From positions 37,606,401 through 37,670,400 of the forward strand of contig JASFXZ010000004.1 in assembly GCA_032209605.1 (NCBI GenBank): DNA of 64,000 bases, in the 5' to 3' direction. The first letter of the stretch is position 1. Every line of letters starts with the position of its first letter. The notes below the pieces were generated by a model. That model ran no database searches, had not been told where the DNA came from, and worked only from the letters and a program-made list of their open reading frames with translations. Position numbers and translations under genes: made by a program. Source of the stretch: Mactromeris polynyma (lineage: Eukaryota; Mollusca; Bivalvia; Venerida; Mactridae). Positions 1 through 10,590 of the stretch are shown here, one piece after another.

Positions 1-97
1 CTTCTCGTAACATGTGGGGGGGAGAGAGGTTGTGTCCTGGAGGGGGTGCACTCCTCTCAGTTACCTGGGTAACTGATCATATCTCTAAATGAATATT

Positions 98-303
98 TGA
101 GCGCTGCTGTGGGATTTACAACCTCTTCGGTAAGTGACGTCATTTCAAGCAGGAAACAATATTTACACCATATGGTCACTTCGTTTTCATATTGCTATAT
201 GGACAAATATTGCTTACTTTCAGTACATGGTGACGTCACATGTGACATTTTCTGGAAATGACGTCACCTAAAGAAGTGGTTGGAAATCGTACAGCGGCGC
301 TCA
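98..303. mobile_element. MITE with TGAGCGC terminal inverted repeats, copy 1
   Basis: A 206-bp element whose ends are imperfect inverted repeats: TGAGCGCTGCTGTGGGATTT on the left and the reverse complement of a very similar sequence on the right (TGAGCGCCGCTGTACGATTT). The interior holds several TGACGTCA-like blocks and a segment around CAAGCAGGAAACAATATTT. It is related to 37492-37732 (inverted) and to 44150-44328 (truncated on one side). There is no coding capacity. The target-site duplication is not clear. Confidence 0.7.
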
Positions 304-1152
304 TTTATTGTTTTCATGGAGAGACATAAGCTGATGTGTTGAAGAATGATGTGTGTCCTAAAACACCAGTGAAACAATTGATTGTAGGCTGATGGTGAAG
401 GACTGTACAGAAAGTACGAAACGACTGTTGGTACTGTTATGTATTTCTCACGTAAATCGACTCTGTTCTGCAATGATTACTATTTTGGTTTACGATCTAA
501 ATGTGTTACTAGATTTAAATATATTGTAAACCTTCTTTCAAATGTATACAATTTTGTTATTATGATTGGGTTATTTACACAATTTAATTTCACGACAGAA
601 TGTTGTCACATTTCAGATGATTGGAGTCTACTGATGTGTGCATACTTGACAATGGCAGTTTGACGGTTGATTTAATATGGGGTGCATGCAATCACATCCA
701 TTATAAATTCAACGCCAACAAGGTGCGTTCACAATACACGAGTGCATATCAAAGCAATATATATCATACGGAAAGTCGCATATTTTGACGATTTTTCATT
801 ATATTGCATTAGAATATAGAAATAAATATTCAAAAGAGTCTGACCTTCCATGTGGTGAGTCTGTGTGATTATGCTGTGGAAAAAGAGCAAATACATCGGT
901 TGTCTGTAACGTTCCTGTACATGGCTTGAATGTTAAAACAGTTTGTTGTCTTGCTTTGCCTCTTGTCCATACATTGACACCAGTACAAAGTCTAAATTTA
1001 CAAATGCTATATGCTGGCAAAGATATTATATTCAATATCCTGTTGTTTATAGAGTGACAATATGTCAAATTATATGGAGTACTTTTTGTGCTTCAGTGTT
1101 TTTTGGATACTAGTTTTTTTTATTTCCTCCATGCATGAAGAACAGAACACAG
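304..1152. other. Intergenic, nothing recognised
   Basis: AT-rich DNA with only short open frames on both strands. None of them shows codon bias, recognisable motifs or splice-linked neighbours. No repeat family shared with the rest of the window was seen here. Confidence 0.6.
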
Positions 1153-2822
1153 GGGCCCGTTTTATCAACGTTCTTACACACGAACTTTTCGTAAGATTTT
1201 CTTACGACGTTCTTACGATCTCAAGAGGTTTTTATCAATATTTACGTAGCATGCAGACGCTACGAAATCGTAAGTTTTTACGAAAATGCTACGAATGGTT
1301 ATAGATATTCGTAACGTTCGTAACAAAAATGATATTAAATATTTTAGATTAAACAACAACAGTAATGACTTTTTTTATCAATTCAATTACTTCATATCTC
1401 ATAAAATTGTCTGACATTTCTAAAAAAATAATGAAACACATTAATAAGTATATTTTGTTATCTTATAGAGTATAACACGATTGCACACAAACTACCTGAT
1501 GCAGTAGTCAATCAAAGTTATAATCAGTTACAAAGTAAAACTTACACGACAATCAAAATGTAATTTGAAGATGGAATAAGAATAGAGTGTATAATCAGTC
1601 ACTATGTTGAATTGTACATGGAATTGAAATGTATGGTTTATACTTAAAATACAGTATTCACTGTTTCATACAACTTTAAAAGTAGAATAGTATTATTTGA
1701 TTAATGCTAAGCCTAATTTTATATTGTAAACATTTTGGCAATTTAATTGTTTGTTTGATTGTTCCTATTATGAACTCGCATACTTCATTAGAATTACAGT
1801 GGTTATGACTTTAAGCAGCACTTCACATTTTCCTAAATAGTAGCCTGCATCATTAACATCATCACCAGCTGAATGACATCCCCAGTGACTTCTGACTGTA
1901 AAATAAAGTAGTACGCCTTCAACAGATTAGATATTTAAGTTAAAACTAAAAAATAATAAACTATTTAAGGAAGTTTTCACCTTTCTGTGCATAGAATACC
2001 ACTCAATTTACTATATCTTAAGTTGTGAAGTGCATAGTGACGAAACGATAGAGCACCTTGCGAGAGTTGGGGGGGGGGTCGAGCCCCACACTGAGTGCAA
2101 ATCCACCTGCATATATATGAAGGTAGCAGCAGTGTAGTGACGTAAGTGGGAGGAGAGCAGCGGTGTTGGTGATACAGTTGACTGGTTAATACAGTTGGTT
2201 GAGCGCCCTCCTGGTGTAGAGGGAGGTGTGGGTTCGAGCGTCTCATCAAGCGCCACACCACTACAGGACTTTCATATTTGAGTTCGACCCTCTATGACCA
2301 TCCCATGTTGGGTAAAAATCGCATATTAAGCCCCATTTTCATTGTCCCGGTTCTGGTCCCGGTATCTCCTGGTGAAAAATAGCCGGTATAACGGGATGAT
2401 CCGGGACATTTTTGCCAAAAAATCAATTGCATTCTCACATTCCCGTCGTTGTCCCGGAGGAGCTCCAATGTTTAGAAGCCGGATGACGCCGTTTTATCCC
2501 GGATTAACCCCGGTTTGTTCCCGGTTTGGCATGGTTCATTTACTATGTCGCGCCGGTGTGTATCCTGGTATTACCCGGTGTGACCAAGGTCGTATTTTTG
2601 TTTCTCGCCAAACGACTGAGAGACAGTGCGATATACGTCTCTTTTGACCTCCACATGAAGAGCGTGTACGGTTTATTTAACAAACAATCTTATTCGTAAG
2701 ATCGCTGTCATACTTACGAACACTTTGATAAAACAGTCGTAAGTTTTTTTCGTAAGAAAATGCTTACGAACATTTCGTATCTTACGAAAGCTCGTTTGTA
2801 CGAACATTGATAAAACGGGTCC
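1153..2822. mobile_element. TIR-bounded non-autonomous DNA element, about 1.67 kb
   Basis: The left end reads GGCCCGTTTTATCAACGTTC. The right end, reverse-complemented, reads GGACCCGTTTTATCAATGTT. The similarity continues inward through CGTAAG-rich sequence: repeated CTTACGA on the left and TCGTAAG on the right. The interior has no convincing gene. It holds a tRNA-like box B (GTGGGTTCGAG near 2230) and a CCGG-rich patch at 2345-2600, whose composition differs from its surroundings. No target-site duplication is obvious. Confidence 0.65.
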
Positions 2823-3734
2823 AATGAGCCAAATGTAAAAAGTTAAACAATACAATGGAATACAAACAAATCCTCAATAAATCATCTTGAGTCAGAATAC
2901 AGTTATATAGAAAATGTGTACATTTTGTTTTTATGAATTTATTCACTTAGTTCTATTAGGGCAATACTATTTACATTGGTTATTTCATGAACAGACACGG
3001 TGACCGATCGCTTTTATTAAAGATTTGAATTTATCATTTTCAACCAATGTGCGTAGAATTTATATGACAAATGTTCGTCGGAATAATGCAAGTAACATCT
3101 TAAAATGAAAACAAATTTTAAATAATAATAATTTTATCTAAAGTATATAATTCCATGTATATTTTTAGTATTTTTAGAGATTGTAATTAGATTAACATAA
3201 ATTATTTTATTACGAAAATTGCAGGGTGTACGGCAGTTGTTATAGGGGCGGGAAATAAATCGACTTTCTCGCGCACTTAGCGCACTGGCTTGTATAATTA
3301 CACACAAAATCCGGTTGCATTAACATATCGAAGTAATTATCTGTCATAAGAAGATGTGTACACATCAGCGACTCTTACACAATGAGCTATAATGTCACAG
3401 CGTGTTGGACAATGGGGTGGTGGACAATTTGAGGAATATTTTCGAGAGCAAGTTTAAAGAATGTAAGACGAACATGCAGAAATGGATTTGGTTGCCGAAA
3501 CAACAGGGAAAATGTAAGACTTGATAATTGCATATAACTCTTGAACATGTTTCACTTTTAACGACGAATTTGGTGATATTTTGGACAATATTGGGAAGGC
3601 TGTATATTAGAGAGAGCGAACCATTATTTTGTGTACAATACAACCATTTCAGAGCCGCCCTCTCTTTAGAAACCACCTCTCTTTAACAACATTATTGATA
3701 TTCCTGTTGAAAAAGTGTACAACATATTTTGGGG
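2823..3734. other. Intergenic, no gene seen
   Basis: AT-rich sequence with short unconvincing frames. No splice-supported exon or shared repeat was recognised. Confidence 0.5.
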
Positions 3735-3912
3735 AGGTTGTACTATTGTTACTGTTGTACTATCTTTACGGTTGTACTATTTTTCCGGTTGTACTAGTTT
3801 TACGGTTTTACTATTTTTCCGGTTGTACTATTTTTCTGGTTGTACTAGTTTTACGGTTGTATTATTTTTACGGTTGTACTATTTTTCTGGTTGTACTAAT
3901 TTTACGGTTGTA
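3735..3912. repeat. Minisatellite, about 18-bp unit GGTTGTACTATTTTTCCG
   Basis: About ten degenerate tandem copies of GGTTGTACTATTTTTCCG, with variants that alternate TTTTCC/TTTTAC. The open frames across it on the plus strand are translations of the repeat (GCTIF and related motifs) and are not a gene. Confidence 0.85.
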
Positions 3913-5177
3913 CCTCAGGCACATACCCGTACATTAATTTGTATTGACTGAATCAAGTGCCTGTGTTGTACGGTAAGTGAGCAATATGTTATCTTTTGAG
4001 TTTGTTCAAAACAATTCGATAGTTGAGTAATTTTTACTGTAAAATTCCAGAAGCCAAATTTGTCAGAACTCCCTTCTCTAACGTTCGGGTAATCCCAGAC
4101 AAATTGCTTAAATTCCTGAACTCTTATTCCCATGGCAATAGAAGATATTTCATAATGAAGCAACTTTCAGAATAGAACAAATATTTAAGAATTAATCATC
4201 GAGCGATTGACTACCAAATTTAATAAACTGAAATTTCCTTTTGCTGAATTCTGGTTTCTGTGGCAACAGAGATTATTAAACAGCTTTTCTGCTGTTCTAG
4301 TTATCAATAAAAGCTGATATAACTCAGTTAAGGTTCATGTAAAGTGCCAAATGGGTGTTCTTTCATGTAGTAATATTTAAACATTTACAACCACAATCTA
4401 TTCCTAATATACATCACTGGGCTAGTAAATGTTTGTAGAACATATTGATAAATGATTTGTCATACAAAAATAATCCAAAATGTTGCTTTTGAACCAACAT
4501 ATAGTATAAACAGGAAATTATCAAAAACACTAATTCAAGTGAATTTAACGAAGTTCTTCTGTCAAAATGTTATTTACACTTACTATGAGGAAGTACAAAT
4601 GACAATTCCACCCAACACGCACCAGCACTCCTAAAACATGCAAAAGAAAATCATAAAAAAATGTCAAAATTTGACAAAAATATTTCGGAACTATTTTCAA
4701 GTATGGTGAACCAGTTTTGCCATAAAAAAATGTATTTCAATTTTTTTCCTTATTTTGCGAATATTTCATCAGAAATTGATATAATTCTTGATACAGTAAC
4801 AGAATGTAGTAATTTTGTTACTGATTACATTAAATAATGACAGTTTACATGGTATAAAGCAATAACTGCTTTTTTAAGTTGTACCACTTGACCATTCTAT
4901 CAGTAGAATCAATTATACCAGCATAAGGCTGTTTCAATGCAAAACAGTGCAAATTATTGATAGCATCTCTGTAGTGATCAAATAAATGTATTCAAACATA
5001 AAGTTTTTCTATTAAACCCAAAATTATGCCATACAAGCAGTTATTATGTTTAATTAAGACACGAAGACTTGATTTCCAATTAAAATGTTGATGTTCATTA
5101 ACCAATGCAGTATAATGTTTGATATAAATATATACATTTGTTACATATGACTCAAACATGAACTTTAGCCAATTACC
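3913..5177. other. Downstream flank of the YqaJ/Mutator gene
   Basis: AT-rich sequence 3' of the minus-strand gene that ends at 5178. It probably contains its 3' UTR. I found no close AATAAA on the minus strand and no inverted-repeat terminus matching the other side of that gene. Confidence 0.4.
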
Positions 5178-5418
5178 CTATAAATCCAAAAACTGAACTG
5201 ATCCTTCCTTGAAGTCTTCTACAAGATGGTCAATTGCATATGCTTCATCATCGTTGTCGTATAGCACTTCATAAACAGCCTTCAAAGACCCATCAACTCC
5301 AGACAATAGGGAGGTTACAGAGCCAGTATACCACTCAGTGTTGTCAGAATCTTCGGACAACTTCCATCTATGTTTAATTTGTCTCCCAAGAAACTTGGTT
5401 TTTGTAGATGCTGCTCGT
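5178..5418 (-). CDS. Exon 4 of the Mutator/YqaJ gene: Tudor/chromo-like tail
   Basis: The final 80 codons follow ttttcag. The core reads LGRQIKHRWK, then EWYTGSV, then VYEVLYDNDDE, then LVEDFKEGSV. This spacing of H-W, WY-G-V, Y-V-YD-D-E and L-EDF-G-V matches the beta-strand pattern of Tudor-, MBT- or chromo-barrel-like reader modules. The assignment is by pattern only, and a structure prediction would be needed to name the fold. Confidence 0.7.
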
Positions 5419-8400
5419 CTGAAAATGGTTGTCACATATAAAGTAAACATCAACTTTATTAACAAGGCTTTGAGTGAATTGCAAGCAATACAGAAGTTTA
5501 TACCATAGACCCCTGACATATTCATCATTAACTTTTAATAATAATAATGTATGAACCATGCCAATACATGAAATTATACAATTATTTGTAACTTAAAGCT
5601 GCTATGCATTCAATTTTAAATAAAATTAAAGGAATGAAGAATGACTTCTTTTATGTTGACATCTAACATGAATATTAGTGAGCACACATCTGTAAGTATC
5701 AATATTCAGTATACTGGTAGTTTGATAAATAATAAAGGTGATGAATCAAAAATTTAAAAAAATGCTTATCAAATTGTGTTGTATTGTAAAAAATTATATT
5801 TACCTTCCGGTAGTCCGATCTGTTGATACTGTTTCAGTACTTGTGCTTGCTGTCACAGGTGATTTAGATCTAAATGGTGTTGTCTTCTTACACGGTCTAA
5901 CAGATGTTGTTGTCTTCTTACACGGTCTAACAGATGTTGGTGTCTTCTTACACGGTCTAACAGATTTTTTCCCAACACACAATGACTTTGTTGTATCTTC
6001 AAACTGTAAAATAAAAGTTAATGATGTCAAGGTTTGGCTCATATATTTTAAATTAAACACATCTATTGACTGGGACATAATATCACAAAATTATAACATC
6101 ATCTCATTCCCATATTACAGACTAAGGAGATCAGGAAGTCAATCTGATCGTTATTTTTACTGTGAAATTATTATTGTTTGTGGTTGTTCAATTTCCTGGA
6201 ACTTCGCGCAACGATTCATGGTTAAATTGGTTAATTGATGGACTATATATATGCACATCAATGATTGTGCAGTAATTGATTACATAAATAGTTGGTATCT
6301 ATAATAGGCCCATTATTTCACATAATTGGAATCAATGTGACTAACTTCACATTATACCAGTAATGGGTAATATGGATAACAACAATGTCTAGCCAAAATT
6401 GCATTTATACAATTTGTCTTGACATGCTGAGTTAACCTACCCATACTCCAGGCTCTCGTATTCCAGGAATCTTTCCATGTCTTGGGCAAGCCAATTCAGG
6501 CACTAGAACTTTGACATAAAATGCTCTTAGTTTCAAAAGCCATGATTCCCAAATAGAGTGTTCCTTATAGATTCTTTCTATATGAAGTTGGTAAGGGTCC
6601 GTAGTACGTACAACAAAGTCTATCCATGGTAAGTCACAAATATGCAGCAAACCTTGACACTGATAGAAGTAGTTATGGTTTGTCTTTAATTTCAATTTGT
6701 TATTTTCCATAAATAAGAAAAAATTTCTATTGGTCTTTGCTGCTTGGAACAAGTTCATTTTTTTATTCTTCAAAACATTTTTAATTTCAATTAATCCAGA
6801 CCTGTTATTATTTATCAGTACCAATCCATCAGGACTACCGCCTAAAAACTTATGTTCTTGATGAATTACCAACCCACAACTTTCAACAGTAACATTCGTT
6901 CCTTCTTCTGCTTTTTTTAATACATATTCATGAATGGTGTTTCTTTCCTGATGTAATCCAAACAGTGTGTACTCATTCCCTTTAAAAGTTTTATAAAGGA
7001 GTTGTTCTACAATTTTTATAACAGGTATTTTTGGTTTCCTTTTTAAAATGAGTCCGAAATTTGAAGCAGTTATTCTTTTTTTTCTTTCTTGGTGCCAAAC
7101 GTGAGAATTAGATTGGTCAGCAGTAATGGTGGTTATGGCAGCAAGTCTATCAACAGAAATATTGATATGATTTGACATGTATCGGTCAATTTTGTTCAAT
7201 AAAACAGATTCTGACACATCATCTTCACATTGTATAGCATGTGTGCCATAAGACTTTTTAGCGGACTTTGATGAACTTTCCTGAGCTGAAGATACTTTCC
7301 TTTTCCACCTATTAGCTTGTGCTTGAGGCTGAGCTTTAGAAATATTAGACAATGTTAATTGGGTGTCCCTTTCCTTATACAACTTGACAAAGTGATGTCC
7401 TGGTGAGGAGCCTGTCACTTCTTTCCAGACAGTAGGGGACCACTGAGCACCAACATTCATTCGTAAACAACCGCCATAACAACGAGTGTGCCATGACCCA
7501 CGATTACAAAGGTTATACACCTTGCCTCCATCAAACTTTGTTCGCATGTGCATCCAGCACTCTGCCAAATTGGTTGTTGTGTTGTTTATTAAGCGTTTGC
7601 TCTTACTGGCAACCCTATCTAGCAAAACAGAAATATCGTTTAACATGTCTGATTTTAAATCACAGTATGATAATGTTGTTGAAAAACGAGAAAGTTCCTG
7701 ATCTTTTAGAGATGTCCCTTCTTTCCACAATAAATTGGTTTGTATACATAAATCTGAAGGTTCATCATTTTCTAAAGTATCACTATTTCCTGTAGTTGAA
7801 GTTGTTGAAAGATTTGAAGTTGAATTAGCTTTGCAAAAGTCAGAACATTTTTCATGATTGCCAAAAATATGATGGACAGAGTTTCGTATGTCTTTATCGA
7901 GTTGGGTTGCGGCTTGGTTCTTATTTCCATCTTTGGATCTAATCCTGATAGCACATCTCACAGCGCTCACTAGACGAATGCGGACTGCTTTTGTAAGATT
8001 ATTTTTTCCTTTATAGTGAGGATTGGACTCAACAAGTTTCTCAAGATTAGAACGAAGACATTTACAAACATGGTTAGAACATTCTAATTTTGAAACTTCA
8101 CAACCCCAAACTGGTATCTCTTCGTGAATCCTAGCATAAACAGAGGAATCGCCATCTCCAACTAGCCACATATAGCGCAATCCATGAAGTTTTTCAGCTA
8201 AACTGAACCCTTCAAGAATTATATCAGCCTCCATGGCTTGTGAGTTGGAATTCCAATTCTTGTAACATTGGTGGGGTTTAACTTCTTGATGTGAATTCTT
8301 GGCATGGGAGCATATATAGCAGTATTTATTTCTTATACCAATAAATATTATCTTGCCAGTCCGCTGTCCTATAATGATGGCTACGCCTCCTAAACCATTA

Positions 8401-9798
8401 TAGGAGTGTTTATGAGTCCTCTTACTCCAACCACCGTCAGCAATAACTGTTATGGCAGGAACACCCTGATGGAAGGAGTTGTTCTCTATAGCAAGTCTTC
8501 TTTCTTCTGCTCCTGTAATTTATTATACATAAGTTAACAAATTTGACTGCACAGTAATCATGACATGTTACATGTATGTACTTTGTATATAATTTAAAAT
8601 ATGTTCCAAAATTTAAAATATTGAATAAACGTGTTCATAGCTTAGCAGAAATTCAATATTGTTTATATGAAATAATTTCCAAAGATTTGATGGATTATAA
8701 CAGACGGACACTTAATGATAGGTAAGGCAATCACCTAAGGAAAGTTGTCCAAGGTTTGAAACCCTGTAAAAAAAATTATGAATTGTGTTTATCTGATTCT
8801 GAACTGTGCATAAAGGAGTAAGAATTAATTGTACTCTTACAATATGCCAATGTGGGTCAAATAAGGAAAATTTACAGGCTTTTATTAGTAGTGACACTTA
8901 TAATATAATATATGAACACTATATATTATTTATAAGTCACAATATAGAAACACCATGATAATTGTACTGGAGACTTGTTTTTTATACTTATATTGTGACA
9001 ATATCATTTTCTATGTAATGCTTATGAATCATGTCATTCAATTGGTAAGTAAAATTACAGTAACAATAATGGGACTGAGTAAGATAATGAATGACATACA
9101 TATACAATGTAAGAGATAATTAAATAATTATAATCATAGTTACCTGCTGCTAAAACTTCATCTTGAGACATAAATTCCCACCAAGCTCCAATTTGTGACT
9201 CAATTTTGGTGAAGGCAGGCTGAGATAAACTTGGGGCATCCATAGTAGCCATAACTTCTTTGAGATGAGAAGCTCCATTACCAGTAACCACTGATCCCCA
9301 TACAGCTCGTACATTAATATCATAATTTGAATGTTTCGAATCAATGTTGTCTAACCTTGGACTGGTTTCAAATTTAAATGATGTATTGCATCCTGTGCAA
9401 CAAATGCACAACACAGACGCTAAACCGTGTGTCTTTAACTCAGAAACTAATCTGACAACAGGCCTGTCTTCTGTTACACATATTTTAGCAGCATCGCATA
9501 CAATAATATGCTTCATGATGTCATTCATGTTTTTTTCTAAACATCCCAAATTTATGAGTCGATACCCATTTACATTGATATTTCTGATCCGTTTTATAAC
9601 AAGCTTCAAAGAATCCAGTTTCTTGCAACGATACTGTGTCGTTATTATAGGTAATAAAGAAGGTAAGTTCCTTTTCAATGATTTCCTTCGGTTCATATTG
9701 CTCTTTCTTACTTTCAATTTCAAATTAGATACGCTTTTACATACATGAAATGACATATTCTTCGTCTTTCTCTTTTTAGAATGCTTCCCAGGAGCCAT
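5178..9798 (-). CDS. Mutator-like transposase / YqaJ nuclease fusion with Tudor-like C-terminus (4 exons)
   Basis: Exons on the minus strand are 9798-9144, 8512-6441, 6003-5804 and 5418-5178. Every junction is GT-AG, and the phases (1, 0, 2) close to one 1055-aa frame. The start chosen is MAPGKHSKKRKTKN, a basic, probably nuclear-targeting N-terminus; an in-frame ATG lies upstream at MKVHWK. The order is a Mutator-like transposase domain (roughly residues 100-600), then a YqaJ-type PD-(D/E)XK domain (about 690-890). A linker with three SVRPCKK copies follows, and then an acidic, aromatic-rich tail resembling a Tudor or chromo-barrel fold (about 985-1055). Likely catalytic residues are D244 (ADGGWSKR), D338 or D340 (VGDGDSS) and E536 (TNLAECW) in the transposase, and D780 with E794/K796 in the nuclease. 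Proteins pairing these two domains are common and multicopy in marine invertebrates. I cannot tell whether this copy is a live transposon or domesticated. No frame break was seen. Confidence 0.9.
5804..6003 (-). CDS. Exon 3 of the Mutator/YqaJ gene: SVRPCKK repeat linker
   Basis: A 200-bp exon following TTTTACAG and ending GGAAG|GTAAAT. It encodes a Ser/Thr/Lys-rich linker with three tandem copies of a 10-residue unit (SVRPCKKTPT, SVRPCKKTTT, SVRPCKKTTP). The matching DNA is a 30-bp tandem repeat at about 5886-5970. This is a recently expanded, probably disordered linker between the nuclease and the C-terminal domain. Confidence 0.8.
6441..8512 (-). CDS. Exon 2 of the Mutator/YqaJ gene: transposase core and YqaJ nuclease
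   Basis: A 2072-bp exon bounded by ttacag at its 5' side and TGG|GTAGGT at its 3' side. It opens with AEERRLAIENNSF and ADGGWSKRTHKHSYNGLGG (first D). A CYICSHAK cysteine cluster, VGDGDSS (second D) and LECSNHVCKCL follow, and then TNLAECWM (probable E) and CYGGCLRMN. The second half is YqaJ-like: WHQERKKRITASNFG, GLHQERNTIHEY, GGSPDGLV (D780), GLIEIKN (E794, K796), and YQCQGLLH, the Q-containing helix of the fold. All five YqaJ landmarks are present and in order, so the nuclease looks intact. Confidence 0.92.
9144..9798 (-). CDS. Exon 1 of the Mutator/YqaJ gene: basic N-terminus and start of the transposase domain
   Basis: This encodes residues 1-218. A lysine/arginine-rich leader (SKKRKTKN) is followed by LRKSN-type basic helices. 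Then comes the front of the Mutator-like domain: a CxxC pair in VLCICCTGCNTSFKFET, followed by INVRAVWGSVVTGNGASH, a pattern typical of this family. The exon ends GCAGCAG|GTAACT. The split glycine codon is completed by the first two bases of exon 2, giving EVLAAG-AEERRLAIE. The frame continues past the donor only as intron read-through. Confidence 0.9.
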
Positions 9799-10456
9799 TC
9801 CAAAACGCTGGGTTACTTTCCAATGAACTTTCATTTCAATAATATAATTAAAACTCAATAAAAATTCACAAAAATAAAGGAACACTCACACTATGACTAT
9901 ATTATATAACCAAAATTCAATCACATATGCTCATACGTTATGAGAATATATTTCAAAACCATGGAACGGTTCAACAAATGATTAAAAGCAAATCCAAAAA
10001 CCACAAGGAATACACTAGATGAGTTGTCACAATCAAAATAAACGAACAGTAATGACAATAATGACACTAATGACACTATAACTTTTTATTCATATAAATT
10101 CAATGGAAATACTAAACACTATTCAATTGACACTTATGTAGAGAGAAAGAACTATAAACACTGATAAATTTAACACCGAACGCAAAACTATAACACGAGG
10201 ATGTCTCTGCGCGCACACCATAAAGTGACTTTCATAAACATTTGGTCGAAATAAAAACATCCGGTATACACGAACACTATTATGATTGACGATCGCTGCA
10301 TTTTACAGGTAAGATCGGAAAGATAAATTATGACGACATTGAGAAAATATGTATATACAAATAAATGAGTACTTACATTTCCATATAAACGCTGTATTAG
10401 ACCAGTGATGGGCTTGTTATTGTTTTCACGAGATTCTCTGTTCAGTTCTGTAATTT
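9799..10456. promoter_or_regulatory. Intergenic region between two divergent transposase genes
   Basis: About 0.66 kb separates the presumed start of the minus-strand Mutator/YqaJ gene from the left edge motif of the MULE element, whose own gene starts at 10591 on the plus strand. It should hold the promoter of the minus-strand gene. No TATA box or CpG cluster could be defended. The GC content rises locally at about 10195-10290. Confidence 0.4.
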
Positions 10457-10515
10457 GCCGTAAAAGATATTGGCAGGACTAAAAATTTTGCTGGCAGGAC
10501 TAAACATTTGCTACA
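10457..10515 (+). repeat. Left terminal motif cluster of the MULE element
   Basis: Two copies of the TTGGCAGGACTAAA core, 20 bp apart and pointing inward, about 80 bp upstream of the transposase start codon. They match the inverted cluster at 32009-32113 and the core of the 61-bp satellite. Confidence 0.6.
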
Positions 10516-10590
10516 ACAACAACTACCAATTAAAATTAGGGATGTCATCACGTGACTATAGTTTACCAGTAGTCGGATATAGTTTATAAC

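Noticed and set aside
2342..2647. 101-codon plus-strand frame
   Set aside because: It lies in the CCGG-rich interior of a TIR element and shows no family motif.
3629..3951. Two overlapping YYF/GCTIF-rich frames
   Set aside because: Translation of the 18-bp minisatellite.
5738..6238. Plus-strand 166-codon frame
   Set aside because: Antisense shadow of exon 3 of the minus-strand gene. Its FLHGLTDV repeats are the reverse of the SVRPCKK repeat DNA.
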